The notes under the pieces: generated by a model | What the model was told of the DNA's origin: nothing | Database searches by the model: none | Seen by the model: only the letters and a program-made list of their open reading frames with translations | Source: JACMMS01 sp043758775 | Lineage (GTDB): Bacteria; Pseudomonadota; Gammaproteobacteria; Burkholderiales; Methylophilaceae | Length of the DNA: 64,000 nt | Assembly (NCBI GenBank): GCA_043758775.1 | Contig: JAYVMU010000009.1 | Location: 1 to 64,000 of the forward strand | Reading direction: 5' to 3' | Program-made: the position numbers and the translations under genes | Shown: piece by piece, positions 52,544-62,155 of the stretch | Numbering within the stretch: the first letter of the stretch is position 1 | Layout of the letters: each line of letters opens with the position of its first letter

Positions 52544-53041
52544 TGATTTTTTAAGCAAGTAAGCGGTGATTAAGCCGTTGCTTAGCCCAAATATCAAAGC
52601 TGCTAAAGCAAAAATAGGAATTAAATAAGCTATACCTGCTTGTGGGATTAGCCACAAGCGTACCACAATGAGTTGGCCTGCAATGTGTGCGAAAGCCGCT
52701 AAGATACTTAACGTGACCGGACTAAAGTAGCGTTGAGGCAGTTTGTGAAAAATAGCCAGTGCCAGCAAGCTAAGTAAAGCTCCACTTAAACTCAGCACAA
52801 ACGTTGGCGTTAAAAATTGCCCCAGCAAAAAACTGCTGGCAAACACCCGAAGTAAGCTTACCCAAGCGGCCGTCACAAAGCCGTATTCATATAACACATA
52901 AAGCGTGACAATATTAGCAATGCCCGGTTTAACGCCGGGTAAGGGTGACGGAATGACAGATTCGATTAAATGTAAACCAATAGCGAGTGCTGTCAGTTTA
53001 GCGATTCGGTGGTCGTCTAAGGTAGTTTGTAGTGTGATCAT
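52532..53041 (-). CDS. Gx transporter family protein (heptaprenyl diphosphate synthase component I-like)
   Basis: A 169-residue membrane protein with about five membrane segments and the family signature around VIPSPLPGVKPGIANIVTLY. The family is annotated as Gx transporter or HepS component I; a transport role for a small molecule is assumed. It lies after a NusG-domain-II protein and apbE, a set known to occur with Rnf/Nqr-type or extracytosolic flavinylated systems. Confidence 0.85.
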   Translation of the reverse strand: MITLQTTLDDHRIAKLTALAIGLHLIESVIPSPLPGVKPGIANIVTLYVLYEYGFVTAAWVSLLRVFASSFLLGQFLTPTFVLSLSGALLSLLALAIFHKLPQRYFSPVTLSILAAFAHIAGQLIVVRLWLIPQAGIAYLIPIFALAALIFGLSNGLITAYLLKKSLPT

Positions 53042-53050
53042 TAAGCAAAC

Positions 53051-53437
53051 TTAATAATTAAGAGAGTCATAGGCCTTTTTTGCTCCCAGCAACTCTAAAC
53101 TCACTTGATTAGGTAAACAAATGGCAGCTTGCCCAGCTCGCTTTAACCAGCCTTGATGTACGCAATATTGATTATGGCAGGGTGAACTGACAAATCTTAC
53201 CTGTCCGGCTTTGATGCTGATGATTGAATCTCCCAGTGGGCCATGGATACTAAGTAGTCGTGTTTGATTAAGACTGTACGTTCCGTAGACTTTATCGCCT
53301 TGCCTTATACGTAATTTTGCTGCTGGCTCAAAACTCCAAAGTGATGTGAATAGCAATCCCACCACTACAACACTGGCAACAATAATTAACCAATCGCCTG
53401 GCAGTAATTTGAGTAAATTTTTCCTAGTGAATGACAT
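53051..53437 (-). CDS. NusG domain II-containing membrane protein
   Basis: A 128-residue protein: one membrane anchor (DWLIIVASVVVVGLLFTSLW) and a small periplasmic NusG-II-like domain with the Cys motif SPCHNQYCVHQGW followed by AICLPNQVSLEL. The three cysteines suggest redox or metal contact. It is not the transcription factor NusG. It sits nine bases before the Gx gene and 26 bases after apbE. Confidence 0.85.
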   Translation of the reverse strand: MSFTRKNLLKLLPGDWLIIVASVVVVGLLFTSLWSFEPAAKLRIRQGDKVYGTYSLNQTRLLSIHGPLGDSIISIKAGQVRFVSSPCHNQYCVHQGWLKRAGQAAICLPNQVSLELLGAKKAYDSLNY

Positions 53438-53463
53438 AGATTATTAGTTGCCTGCTACGGTCA

Positions 53464-54519
53464 CTAGTTGAGCATTTGCACACGTTTTGCGTTGTTAGCA
53501 TCCAGCCAAGTTAAACGTTTTGCTAAAGCTTGCGTCACAAAAATATGATGTTGGCTGTCAATCACCATGACATTGTCTAAATTAAATTTCTGCGCATAGA
53601 GCATACGCTGATTAGCTGGGGATAAGAAAATAGGCTTAGATAGCACATCAGATAGAGTGCCTGCATTAGGCTTACTTTTTATTTTGGGAGGCACTAAAAT
53701 CGTCACGGCTTGTGTGCCTTGTGCAGGGTAGCCAGTATGTGGGTCGATGATATGGCAATAACGCTTGCCGTTAAGCTCAAAATAACGTTGATAATCGCCA
53801 GAGGTACCAATCGCCCAGCCATCGGTTAAATCTACAGTGGCTAAAGCGCCAGGCCCGCGCGGGTCTTGTATGCCGACACGCCAAGCGTGATCACCGTGTT
53901 GGCCTAAAGCAATAATATTGCCGCCAATATTAATCAAGGCATTTTTTACGCCTTGACTGCGCAAATAGTTCGCGGCTATATCTAATGCATAGCCTTTGGC
54001 ATAACCACCTAAGTCGAGTTGCACTGCGGGGTTATTGCTATAGGCCGTATTTTCTTTAAGCACAATATCAGTCATTTGTGGGTTTGCTTTAACTAGTGCG
54101 CTGATTTTTGCCTCATTTGGCTGTACAGGGGTAAATTCGCTACGCTGAAATCCCCAAGCATTGATTAAACTGCCGATAGCAGGGTTAAATAAACCATCTG
54201 ACTTTTGTGACAACACCGTTGCCTCGCTAATAATCTGCGTTAATTCTGGGCTGATGGACACTTTTTTACCTTGTGCAAACGCGGCATTCAGCGTGCTTAA
54301 ATCGCTGGCTTGCCAAGCATGCAAGCGGTTATGCAGGCCTTGAAAATCTTGCATGACATGATTCGCCAGCTCACGTGCACGCGCTTCAGGGATATCGACG
54401 ATAGTGATGTCAACCAAGGTGCCAAACACATAACTTTGTGATTGAAATATTTGTTCGCGACTACAACTTGCCAGGCAGAGCGTGAGCAAAGCTGCGCAAA
54501 AAAAGAATAGTTTGCGCAT
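53464..54519 (-). CDS. apbE: FAD:protein FMN transferase
   Basis: A 351-residue lipoprotein (lipobox LASC, Cys19) that attaches FMN to Thr/Ser of periplasmic target proteins such as NqrC/RnfG. ApbE motifs: GGYAKGYALDIAANYL, NIGGNIIALG and the metal loop in GTSGDYQRYFELNGKRYCHIIDPHTG. It is cotranscribed with gshB (six-base gap) and the NusG-II/Gx pair. No FMN-binding target domain is seen in this window. Confidence 0.94.
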   Translation of the reverse strand: MRKLFFFCAALLTLCLASCSREQIFQSQSYVFGTLVDITIVDIPEARARELANHVMQDFQGLHNRLHAWQASDLSTLNAAFAQGKKVSISPELTQIISEATVLSQKSDGLFNPAIGSLINAWGFQRSEFTPVQPNEAKISALVKANPQMTDIVLKENTAYSNNPAVQLDLGGYAKGYALDIAANYLRSQGVKNALINIGGNIIALGQHGDHAWRVGIQDPRGPGALATVDLTDGWAIGTSGDYQRYFELNGKRYCHIIDPHTGYPAQGTQAVTILVPPKIKSKPNAGTLSDVLSKPIFLSPANQRMLYAQKFNLDNVMVIDSQHHIFVTQALAKRLTWLDANNAKRVQMLN

Positions 54520-54525
54520 GGCTAG

Positions 54526-55491
54526 CTAATTTTTATTTTGTAATATGTGATGAGATAGCGCATTGATAAAAACTTGCGCTGGATTGCAGCTATCTGCTAG
54601 TTGTGCTGTCTGTGCTACAATTTCTACCATGCCTGTTGGGCTAGTGACATTGATCTCGGTAAGGTAATCGCCGATGACATCGAGGCCTACCAAAAATAGC
54701 CCTTCTTTTTTGAGTATTTTGCCTACAACCGTTGCAATTTCTAAGTCGCGTGCGCTTAATTTTTGCGCTATTCCAGTACCGCCTGCGGCTAAGTTGCCAC
54801 GCGTTTCGCCTGCTTTGGGAATACGCGCCAGTGCATAGGGCAAAGGCACGCCGTCAATCACCAATATGCGTTTATCGCCTTGTACAATGGCCGGCAAGTA
54901 ACGCTGTGCCATGATGGTTTTAGTGCCAAATTGTGTGCTAGTTTCTAAAATAACGCCGATGTTGGGATCATTTTTAGTTAAACGATAGATGCCGCTACCC
55001 CCCATACCATCGAGTGGTTTTACTACAATATCATGATGCGTTAACAGAAAATCACGAATTAAGTCTTGATCAGCTGTGACTAAAAACTCAGGCGTAAATT
55101 GTGGAAAGTGCGTAACAGACAGTTTCTCATTCCAGCTGCGGATGCTGGCTGGATTGTTAAGTACACGAGCACCTTGCTTGGCGGCAATCTCTAACAAATA
55201 GGTACTATATAAATACTCGTTATCAAACGGCGGATCTTTACGCATTAAAATCGCATCAAATTCGGCGGGTTTGCATTCGTGAGGTTCACCCAAAGCATAC
55301 CAATCACTAGCATCAGTAAATGCAAAACTTTGAATATTAATACAGGCAACTTCACCACGTAAAAATACATCATGCTGTTCACAAACAAACAAGCTATGGC
55401 CTTGAGACGCAGCTTCGCGCATGATAGCGATGCTGGTATCTTTATAGCTTTTCAGGCTGGCTAGGGGGTCTAAAATAAAAACGAGTTTCAT
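54526..55491 (-). CDS. gshB: Glutathione synthetase
   Basis: Joins gamma-glutamylcysteine and glycine with ATP. It is a 321-residue ATP-grasp enzyme with FILDPLASLKSYKDTS at the N-terminus, the motif VVKPLDGMGGSGIYRL, the catalytic segment GDKRILVIDGVPLPYALAR, and EINVTSPTGMVEI binding Mg. It follows gshA by 15 bases. Confidence 0.96.
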   Translation of the reverse strand: MKLVFILDPLASLKSYKDTSIAIMREAASQGHSLFVCEQHDVFLRGEVACINIQSFAFTDASDWYALGEPHECKPAEFDAILMRKDPPFDNEYLYSTYLLEIAAKQGARVLNNPASIRSWNEKLSVTHFPQFTPEFLVTADQDLIRDFLLTHHDIVVKPLDGMGGSGIYRLTKNDPNIGVILETSTQFGTKTIMAQRYLPAIVQGDKRILVIDGVPLPYALARIPKAGETRGNLAAGGTGIAQKLSARDLEIATVVGKILKKEGLFLVGLDVIGDYLTEINVTSPTGMVEIVAQTAQLADSCNPAQVFINALSHHILQNKN

Positions 55492-55506
55492 ATCAAAGTG
55501 AGTGCG

Positions 55507-56817
55507 TTAGGCGTTAAGTGGATCGTTTTCTTGTAGCTCCATCGCCGCTGCTAATAAAGCTAAACGCGCCACTACACCATAGGCATAAAAGCGATTTGGT
55601 GTGGCATCGGGTGCCCCGGCACAATCTGGCGTGGTACACGGTTTATCAAACGCTAATGGTACAAAATGCATGCCAGGTGCGTTGAGGTTTTCATCAATGC
55701 CACGGCTGGTATGCACGCGATAAAAGCCGCCAATCACAAAATGGTCCATCATGTAAACTACGGGCTCGGCAATGGCATCATCGATACTCTCAAAGGTATA
55801 TACACCTTCTTGAATAATCACTTCTGATACTTGCAAACCTTCTTTAACTACCGACATCTTATTACGTGTTTTGCGATTCAGGTTACGCACATCATCTGGG
55901 CTTTTTACCGTCATAATACCCATGCCGTAAGTGCCCGCATCCGCTTTAACAATGACAAACGGATCTTGGGTAATACCATATTCGGCATATTTCGTCCGAA
56001 TCTTCATGAGCAATTCATCGACTTTTAGCACCAGACATTCTTCACCTTCGCGCGCATTAAAATCAATTTCGCCGCAAGTTGAAAAGTAAGGGTTAATCAG
56101 CCAAGGATCAATATCTAACAGTGTGGCAAACTCTTCTGCCACGCGGTTGTAAGCGGAGAAGTGTTGTGATTTTCGGCGTGTCGCCCAGCCAGCATGCAAG
56201 GGCGGAATTAAATTTTGCTCTAAATTCTTTAAAATTTCTGGAATACCACCCGATAAATCATTATTAAGCAAAACTGCGCAACTATCAAAATCACCTACTG
56301 TGCCATTGTGTAATGCGGTATTTTCCAGCACTAGGCGATTACCTTTTCGCACCACTGGTTCAAGCAATAAGCTTTGTCCAGTGTGTGTTTCGAGCGTGGT
56401 AGGCACGGTGATTTCGGGTGAAATACTACCTACGCGTACGTCTAAACCCGCTTGACGCATGATGTTGGCAAGCTCAACTACATTACCTAAATAATAGGTG
56501 TTGCGCGTATGATTTTCGGGGATGATGAGTAAGCGATGGGCTTCTGGGCAGATTTTTTCGACTGCCACCATCGCAGCTTGAATACTGAGCGGTAAAAACT
56601 CTGGATTAAGATTATTAAAGCCCCCAGGAAATAAATTAGTATCAACAGGAGCCAGTTTAAAACCCGCATTACGTAAATCGACTGAGGCATAAAAAGGTGA
56701 TGAATATTCCAGCCATTGACGACGAAACCAGTGTTCGATTTTTGGCATGGCTACCAGCATGCGCTTCTCTAAGTCGAGTAATGGGCCATTTAATGCGGTT
56801 GTTAAGTGTGGAACCAT
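55507..56817 (-). CDS. gshA: Glutamate-cysteine ligase (ferrooxidans/betaproteobacterial type)
   Basis: A 436-residue protein of the GshA class found in Nitrosomonas, Acidithiobacillus and relatives, unlike the E. coli enzyme. Recognised by SSPFYASVDLRNAGFKLAPVDTNLFPGGFNNL and VIVKADAGTYGMGIMTVKS, an ATP-grasp type segment. It makes gamma-glutamylcysteine. AAGGAT precedes the ATG. Paired with gshB, it gives a complete glutathione pathway. Confidence 0.93.
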   Translation of the reverse strand: MVPHLTTALNGPLLDLEKRMLVAMPKIEHWFRRQWLEYSSPFYASVDLRNAGFKLAPVDTNLFPGGFNNLNPEFLPLSIQAAMVAVEKICPEAHRLLIIPENHTRNTYYLGNVVELANIMRQAGLDVRVGSISPEITVPTTLETHTGQSLLLEPVVRKGNRLVLENTALHNGTVGDFDSCAVLLNNDLSGGIPEILKNLEQNLIPPLHAGWATRRKSQHFSAYNRVAEEFATLLDIDPWLINPYFSTCGEIDFNAREGEECLVLKVDELLMKIRTKYAEYGITQDPFVIVKADAGTYGMGIMTVKSPDDVRNLNRKTRNKMSVVKEGLQVSEVIIQEGVYTFESIDDAIAEPVVYMMDHFVIGGFYRVHTSRGIDENLNAPGMHFVPLAFDKPCTTPDCAGAPDATPNRFYAYGVVARLALLAAAMELQENDPLNA

Positions 56818-56906
56818 GAAAATATCCTTACATAGGATTTATATTTTTTGTTTTAAACACGAAAATATAAATTTTTACTGTTGTTATTTTAATTGAATCA
56901 CACTAC

Positions 56907-57878
56907 TTAATTTGATGCACCACCGGCATGTTGTAAGTCAGCATGATAACTACTTCTTACCATGGGGCCACTGGCGGTATTATTAAAGCCCATGGCGTCG
57001 GCTTTTTGTTTAAAGATATCAAACGTTTGTGGCGTTACGTAACGCATGACGGATAAATGATGTACGCTGGGTTGTAAATACTGGCCAAGCGTGAGCATGG
57101 CTACATGATGCGCGCGTAAATCTTGCATCACTTGCATAATTTCGTCATCGGTTTCGCCCAAACCCAGCATTAGTCCAGATTTAGTTGGAATGTGCGGATA
57201 CATCTCACCAAAGGTTTTAAGTAAAGTCAGTGAGTTTTGGTAATCAGAGCCTGGGCGCGCTTGTTTATACAAGCGCGGTACGGTTTCTAAATTATGATTC
57301 ATCACATCTGGCGGGGCTTTACGCAAAATTTCCATTGCTACTTCTAAGCGGCCGCGAAAATCCGGCACAAGAATTTCTATTTTGATACCCGGTGATTGCT
57401 GGCGTACAGCGTGAATGCAGTCGACAAAATGTTGCGCACCGCCATCGCGTAAATCATCGCGATCTACGCTAGTAATCACCACATAATTCAATTTCATGGC
57501 GGCGATGGTGCGGGCTAAGTTTTCAGGTTCATTGACATCTGGCGGCAGGGGTTTACCATGTGCTACATCACAGAATGGGCAGCGGCGCGTACAAATGTCG
57601 CCCAAAATCATAAACGTAGCAGTGCCACCACTAAAGCATTCACCAATATTAGGGCAACTGGCTTCTTCACACACGGTATGCAGATTATTGTCGCGCAGAA
57701 TTTTTTTTATCTCTTGAAAGCGTGCGCTATCAGGTACTTTCATGCGTATCCAATCGGGTTTACGCATGGTGGGCATAGGGATAATCTTAATCGGGATGCG
57801 TGATGTTTTTGCCGCGTCAGTTTCCTTAATTCCCGCAATTTTGCGGCTAGGTATGACTTTACTTATAACTTCACTCAT
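56907..57878 (-). CDS. lipA: Lipoyl synthase
   Basis: Radical-SAM enzyme inserting sulphur into octanoyl groups. The radical-SAM motif is Cys96-x3-Cys100-x2-Cys103 (ICTRRCPFCDV), and the auxiliary cluster motif is Cys70, Cys75, Cys81 (VCEEASCPNIGEC). The C-terminal Ser ligand is in VRSSYHAD. At 323 residues it is full length. The ATG overlaps the lipB stop. Confidence 0.97.
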   Translation of the reverse strand: MSEVISKVIPSRKIAGIKETDAAKTSRIPIKIIPMPTMRKPDWIRMKVPDSARFQEIKKILRDNNLHTVCEEASCPNIGECFSGGTATFMILGDICTRRCPFCDVAHGKPLPPDVNEPENLARTIAAMKLNYVVITSVDRDDLRDGGAQHFVDCIHAVRQQSPGIKIEILVPDFRGRLEVAMEILRKAPPDVMNHNLETVPRLYKQARPGSDYQNSLTLLKTFGEMYPHIPTKSGLMLGLGETDDEIMQVMQDLRAHHVAMLTLGQYLQPSVHHLSVMRYVTPQTFDIFKQKADAMGFNNTASGPMVRSSYHADLQHAGGASN

Positions 57879-58507
57879 TACGCGTTTTCCAAAATATTTA
57901 ATTTTTCAGCTAAAGCCGCAACTAAAACTTCACCTACTTGCTGAGGTGTTTGTTGCATGCCAAGTGCGCTAGTTTGCGTCATTTGTAAGCCTTCATAACC
58001 ACAAGGATCAATCGCAGTAAATGGTGTTAGATCCATATTCACATTCAAACTTAAGCCATGATAACAGACATTATTTTTGAGGCGTAAACCGAGTGAGGCT
58101 ATTTTACGGTCATCTACATAAACACCGGGCGCATCTTGGCGCGCTGTGGCGGCTATATTGTGTTTTGCCAATAACTCAATGATAGTGTTTTCAATCATGG
58201 TCACCAGTTGACGGATGCTGAGTTGGCGCCGTTTTAAGTCGAGTAGCAAATAGATAATGACCTGACCAACGCCGTGATAAGTGATTTTTCCACCTCTATC
58301 GGTCAGTATAACGGGTATATCCCCACGATTTGGCAGCCGCACATTCTTGCGGTTTAAGCCTAAGGTATAGACTGCATCATGCTGAGTCAGCCAGAGTTCA
58401 TCTGCTGATTCTGAGTTTCGTGTTGCGCTGAATGCCTGCATGGCGCGCCAAGTGGTTTCATAGTCAGTGACACTTAAGTCAAGAATAACAATAGACGGTG
58501 CAGTCAT
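57878..58507 (-). CDS. lipB: Octanoyl-ACP:protein transferase
   Basis: Moves octanoate from ACP to lipoyl domains, giving the LipA substrate. It has the motif RGGKITYHGVGQ (71-82), Lys135 and the acyl-thioester Cys169 (AIDPCGYEG). The start is the ATG at 58507; an upstream TTG overlaps the DUF493 gene. About 209 residues, normal length. Confidence 0.95.
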   Translation of the reverse strand: MTAPSIVILDLSVTDYETTWRAMQAFSATRNSESADELWLTQHDAVYTLGLNRKNVRLPNRGDIPVILTDRGGKITYHGVGQVIIYLLLDLKRRQLSIRQLVTMIENTIIELLAKHNIAATARQDAPGVYVDDRKIASLGLRLKNNVCYHGLSLNVNMDLTPFTAIDPCGYEGLQMTQTSALGMQQTPQQVGEVLVAALAEKLNILENA

Positions 58508-58517
58508 TGCTAATGAG

Positions 58518-58835
58518 TTATAGCGCAACCTTCACCATTGCGTGTGAAGTCAGTGCACGATAGATATTGTCTAGCTGTAGTTTTGACGTTACATATACCG
58601 TGCAAGTAAGGCTGATGTATTTTCCACCCGAACTGCCGCGCATCTCAATTTTACTAGCATCAAATTCAGGTGCTAATGGCTGAATGGTTTTGATGATCTC
58701 ACTGGTGAAATCTGCATGTGTTTCACCCATGACTTTAATCGGAAAATCACAGGGAAACTCAATCAGCGTTTCGGTGTGGCCCGTGGCAAATTCATCTATT
58801 ACATTGACTGAGTTTTTAGGTGTGCTGGCTGTCAT
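58518..58835 (-). CDS. ybeD: DUF493 family protein (YbeD-like)
   Basis: A 105-residue protein with the ACT-like fold of DUF493 (FPCDFPIKVMGETHADFTSEI ... IYRALTSHAMVKVAL). Role unknown; a regulatory role is proposed from fold. It lies between dacC and lipB, the order of many Proteobacteria. Confidence 0.9.
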   Translation of the reverse strand: MTASTPKNSVNVIDEFATGHTETLIEFPCDFPIKVMGETHADFTSEIIKTIQPLAPEFDASKIEMRGSSGGKYISLTCTVYVTSKLQLDNIYRALTSHAMVKVAL

Positions 58836-58856
58836 GATTAATTTTATAGTTTGATT

Positions 58857-60008
58857 TTATTTAAACAGTAATTTTAAACTATCCCAAAGTCGGCCAAAAA
58901 TACCTGCAACTGCGACATCTTTTGACGCAACTAAATTGCGTGTATCAATCACCTTGTCATCGAGAGTAAAGCTAATCTTGCCAATGACTTGCCCTTTAGT
59001 GATTGGCGCAATCAATGGTTGTTGACTGGTGATTGAAGCTTTTACACGGGCATATTCACCTTTGGGTAGAGTTAGATATAGATTATCAGCGACTGTAGCT
59101 TCTACGCTATTACTTTGCCCTTTCCATACTTTAACGACATTGACGGCTTGGGATTTTTTATAAACTAAGGTGGATTCATAAAACTGAAAGCCAAAATTCA
59201 GTAGTTTCTGGCTCTCGGTTGCGCGTGCACTATCACTTGGAGCACCTAGCACCACGGAAATAAACCGATGTCCGTCACGTATAGCTGAGGATATTAAGCA
59301 AAAACCAGCTGATTCGGTATGGCCTGTTTTCATACCATCTACTGTAGGGTCTGACCAAAGCAGGCGGTCACGGTTTGGTTGTTTGATGTTGTTGTATGTG
59401 TATTCTTTAATAGAAAAAAGGCGTTTGTATTCACTAGGAAAGTCATGCACCAGTGCGCTTGCTAGTAGTGATAAATCGTGCGCTGTCGTGTAATGCTGTG
59501 GGTCAGGTAGGCCAGTTGCATTCACAAAATGCGTATTTTTCATGCCGAGGCGTGCCGCCTCTTTATTCATCATGTCAGCAAATAACCCTTCGCTACTAGC
59601 TACACCTTCAGCCAAGGCAATTGATGCGTCATTACCTGATTGAATAATCACACCATGCAATAGCTCATCGACAGTCACTGGCTTATTGGGCTCAATGAAC
59701 ATTTTCGAGCCTTGAGTTTTCCAAGCTTTTTCGCTCACAGGCAGTATCTGGGATAATTGCAACTGACCATTTTTTAATGCGTCAAACACAATATACACAG
59801 TCATCAGCTTAGTCAGAGAAGCGGGCTCCACTTTACTCTCACCATTTTGCTCAGCCACAATCATATTGCTATTAAAGTCTTTTAATACATAAGCTTTTAC
59901 AGCTAGGGGTGGTGGCGGTGGAACTGGCATGGCTTGGACTGCTTGGCTAGTAACTGCGGCACTTACAATGGAAAGAGAAAGAACGAGGGTTTTGATTAAT
60001 TGATACAT
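58857..60008 (-). CDS. dacC: D-alanyl-D-alanine carboxypeptidase (PBP5/6 class)
   Basis: Trims the terminal D-Ala of peptidoglycan stem peptides. It has a signal peptide ending AVQA, a Pro5 run at about 30-34, the SxxK motif at Ser64-Lys67 (ASLTKLMT), SGN at 124-126, and KTG at 227-229. The C-terminal beta domain and an amphipathic helix (IFGRLWDSLKLLFK) anchor it to the membrane. At 383 residues it is full length. No D-amino-acid aminotransferase gene follows, unlike in some relatives. Confidence 0.94.
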   Translation of the reverse strand: MYQLIKTLVLSLSIVSAAVTSQAVQAMPVPPPPPLAVKAYVLKDFNSNMIVAEQNGESKVEPASLTKLMTVYIVFDALKNGQLQLSQILPVSEKAWKTQGSKMFIEPNKPVTVDELLHGVIIQSGNDASIALAEGVASSEGLFADMMNKEAARLGMKNTHFVNATGLPDPQHYTTAHDLSLLASALVHDFPSEYKRLFSIKEYTYNNIKQPNRDRLLWSDPTVDGMKTGHTESAGFCLISSAIRDGHRFISVVLGAPSDSARATESQKLLNFGFQFYESTLVYKKSQAVNVVKVWKGQSNSVEATVADNLYLTLPKGEYARVKASITSQQPLIAPITKGQVIGKISFTLDDKVIDTRNLVASKDVAVAGIFGRLWDSLKLLFK

Positions 60009-60091
60009 GGCTTCTTTAGGTTGGAGTGGTTTTATTAAATTAATTGGGCAATCTGAGTGCTGAATAGAGCTTAGAAATCAGCAATTAGTTC

Positions 60092-60097
60092 ATTATA
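60092..60097 (-). promoter_or_regulatory. Possible -10 element upstream of dacC
   Basis: On the dacC strand TATAAT occurs as a perfect -10 box about 84 bases before the ATG. The -35 region is weak (TGAATC at a 19-base spacing), so this is a suggestion only. Confidence 0.35.
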
Positions 60098-60125
60098 CAT
60101 GGGATTAGTCACTATTGATTCAGCC

Positions 60126-61061
60126 TTATTGATTAACTACTAGCGCGGTAATAGCTAGTTTTTGCCGTATATTGCTTGCTGCGCTATCAGCATCTTGGCG
60201 GCTCATATAAGGTCCTAGTTTTACGCGGTAAAAGCCATCTTTATATAATGAGCTTGCAATACCAACTTCATTAGCAAGATCCAAGCTGCCTATTCTAGTT
60301 TCAAGTTTTTGTGCGTTGGAGTCACTTTTAAAAGCGCCAACTTGCACATAATATTGTGTGGTTGTTAAGTTTTGGTTGCTCGTGCTGGCCGGTGTTATAG
60401 GTGTAGTGGATTCTGCAGCAGATTTGCTGTCACTAGGTTGACTATTAGTGACTACAGTATTACTGGACTTGAATGTGCTGGCATCAATCGCTTCAATCTC
60501 CACATTGCCGCTACCCGTATTGGTCAAGCGTAGTTTGTAGGCGGCAGCATAAGATAAATCAATAATGCGGTCAGAATGAAACGGGCCTCTATCGTTGACA
60601 CGTACGATGACTGAACGACCGTTAGCAGGGTTAGTTACCCGAACATAGCTAGGTAGCGGTAAGGTGGTATGTGCGGCAGACATGGCAAACATGTCATAAA
60701 CTTCACCGCTAGAAGTCTTTTGACCATGATAGCGTTTGCCATACCATGATGCAGTGCCTGTTTGTTTGAAAGGTACATAACTTGTCATTGGCGTATAGCG
60801 TGCGCCAAGTGCTGTATATGGCTTATTGGCTCTGGCTAATGGTATTTCAACACGTGGTACTGCATCAGGAATACTATCAATATCTTTGGGTGGATTGTCA
60901 GCTGGGCCATCATCTAGATAATAGCCACCTGGCTTTTTACTGGTTGTTGTTCCAGCGCTCGGTGCTTTTATAACTGGTCCATTTTTGACCATCGGGGAGC
61001 TACCGCACGCCAGCAGTAGCATACTCAGGCTTGTAACGAATAATATCTTAGCGATTTTCAT
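60126..61061 (-). CDS. rlpA: RlpA septal ring lytic transglycosylase-like lipoprotein
   Basis: Outer-membrane lipoprotein (lipobox LLAC, Cys19) with a double-psi beta-barrel domain (GTASWYGKRYHGQKTSSGEV ... RVNDRGPFHSDRIIDLSYAAA) and a C-terminal SPOR domain (about 235-310, YYVQVGAFKSDSNAQKLE). SPOR domains target denuded glycan at septa. The ATG overlaps the rodA stop (ATGA). Confidence 0.94.
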   Translation of the reverse strand: MKIAKILFVTSLSMLLLACGSSPMVKNGPVIKAPSAGTTTSKKPGGYYLDDGPADNPPKDIDSIPDAVPRVEIPLARANKPYTALGARYTPMTSYVPFKQTGTASWYGKRYHGQKTSSGEVYDMFAMSAAHTTLPLPSYVRVTNPANGRSVIVRVNDRGPFHSDRIIDLSYAAAYKLRLTNTGSGNVEIEAIDASTFKSSNTVVTNSQPSDSKSAAESTTPITPASTSNQNLTTTQYYVQVGAFKSDSNAQKLETRIGSLDLANEVGIASSLYKDGFYRVKLGPYMSRQDADSAASNIRQKLAITALVVNQ

Positions 61062-62155
61062 GCAGTAGCCACCAAATTTTTATGTGTATTAATGCTCATC
61101 AAGATACCAAAACCCAGCAACAATGTCACCATTGATGTGCCACCATAACTAATGAAAGGTAACGGTACGCCCACTACTGGCAGAATGCCACTGACCATGC
61201 CAATGTTGACGAAAGTGTAAGTAAAGAACGTCAGTGTGATACTCCCTGCCAATAATCTGGTAAAGGTGCTTCTGGCATCTGCTGCTATGACTAAGCCGCG
61301 GGCAATAATCAAACTAAATAATACCAAAAGTAAAATATTGCCTAACATGCCAAACTCTTCACCAAATACAGCAAAAATAAAATCAGTGGTACGTTCGGGC
61401 AAAAAGTCTAGTTGTGCTTGTGTGCCATGTAGCCAGCCCTTACCCGGCATACCGCCAGAGCCCAGTGCAATAGTCGCTTGTATGGTGTGATAGCCGGCGC
61501 CGAGCGGATCCTGCGTAGGGTCGATTAAAATTTCAATTCGTTTACGCTGATAATCATGTAGCATGGACCAAAATACTGGCATCATGGCACCGACGGAAAT
61601 TGCGCTACCAAGTAAAAATTTCCAGCTTAGGCCAGCTAAAAACAATACATAAAACCCTGATGCACTGATAAGCAACGCTGTACCCAAGTCCGGTTGCTTC
61701 ATGATTAGAGCGACTGGTACTACTAGTAACAATCCTGCAATTGCAAAATCGATAATGCTTAAACTGGCTTCACGCTTGGAAAAATACCAGGCAATCATCA
61801 TCGGCACAGCCAGTCGCATAATTTCAGAGGGTTGGATTTTTGTAACACCTAAATTAAGCCAGCGTTTTGCGCCATGACTAGTCGTGCCAAATAGTGCGAC
61901 GCAAATTAATAACGATACACCGACTATATATAAGGGCAGTGCGGCGCGCGCTAAATGTTGTGGTTGTACATTGGCAATCAGCCACATGGCAGTTAAAGCA
62001 ATGGCAATATTAACTACTTGCGTGAGTACGCGATCTAGGCTCTGCCCTGATGCACTGTAAAGCACAAATAGCCCGACTAGCATAGTGAAAAGCAGGCATC
62101 CCATCAAAAAAGAGTCAATGTGTTTGAGCAGACGATGCAGTAGTTGGTTAATCAT
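61058..62155 (-). CDS. rodA: Rod shape-determining protein RodA
   Basis: SEDS peptidoglycan glycosyltransferase partner of PBP2. About ten membrane segments; conserved WLNLGVTKIQPSEIMRLAVP, KQPDLGTALLI and GVPLPFISYGGTSMV. I choose the ATG at 62155 (MINQLL), which overlaps the pbp2 stop and has a purine-rich site; a TTG six codons earlier is less likely. About 365 residues. Confidence 0.95.
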   Translation of the reverse strand: MINQLLHRLLKHIDSFLMGCLLFTMLVGLFVLYSASGQSLDRVLTQVVNIAIALTAMWLIANVQPQHLARAALPLYIVGVSLLICVALFGTTSHGAKRWLNLGVTKIQPSEIMRLAVPMMIAWYFSKREASLSIIDFAIAGLLLVVPVALIMKQPDLGTALLISASGFYVLFLAGLSWKFLLGSAISVGAMMPVFWSMLHDYQRKRIEILIDPTQDPLGAGYHTIQATIALGSGGMPGKGWLHGTQAQLDFLPERTTDFIFAVFGEEFGMLGNILLLVLFSLIIARGLVIAADARSTFTRLLAGSITLTFFTYTFVNIGMVSGILPVVGVPLPFISYGGTSMVTLLLGFGILMSINTHKNLVATA

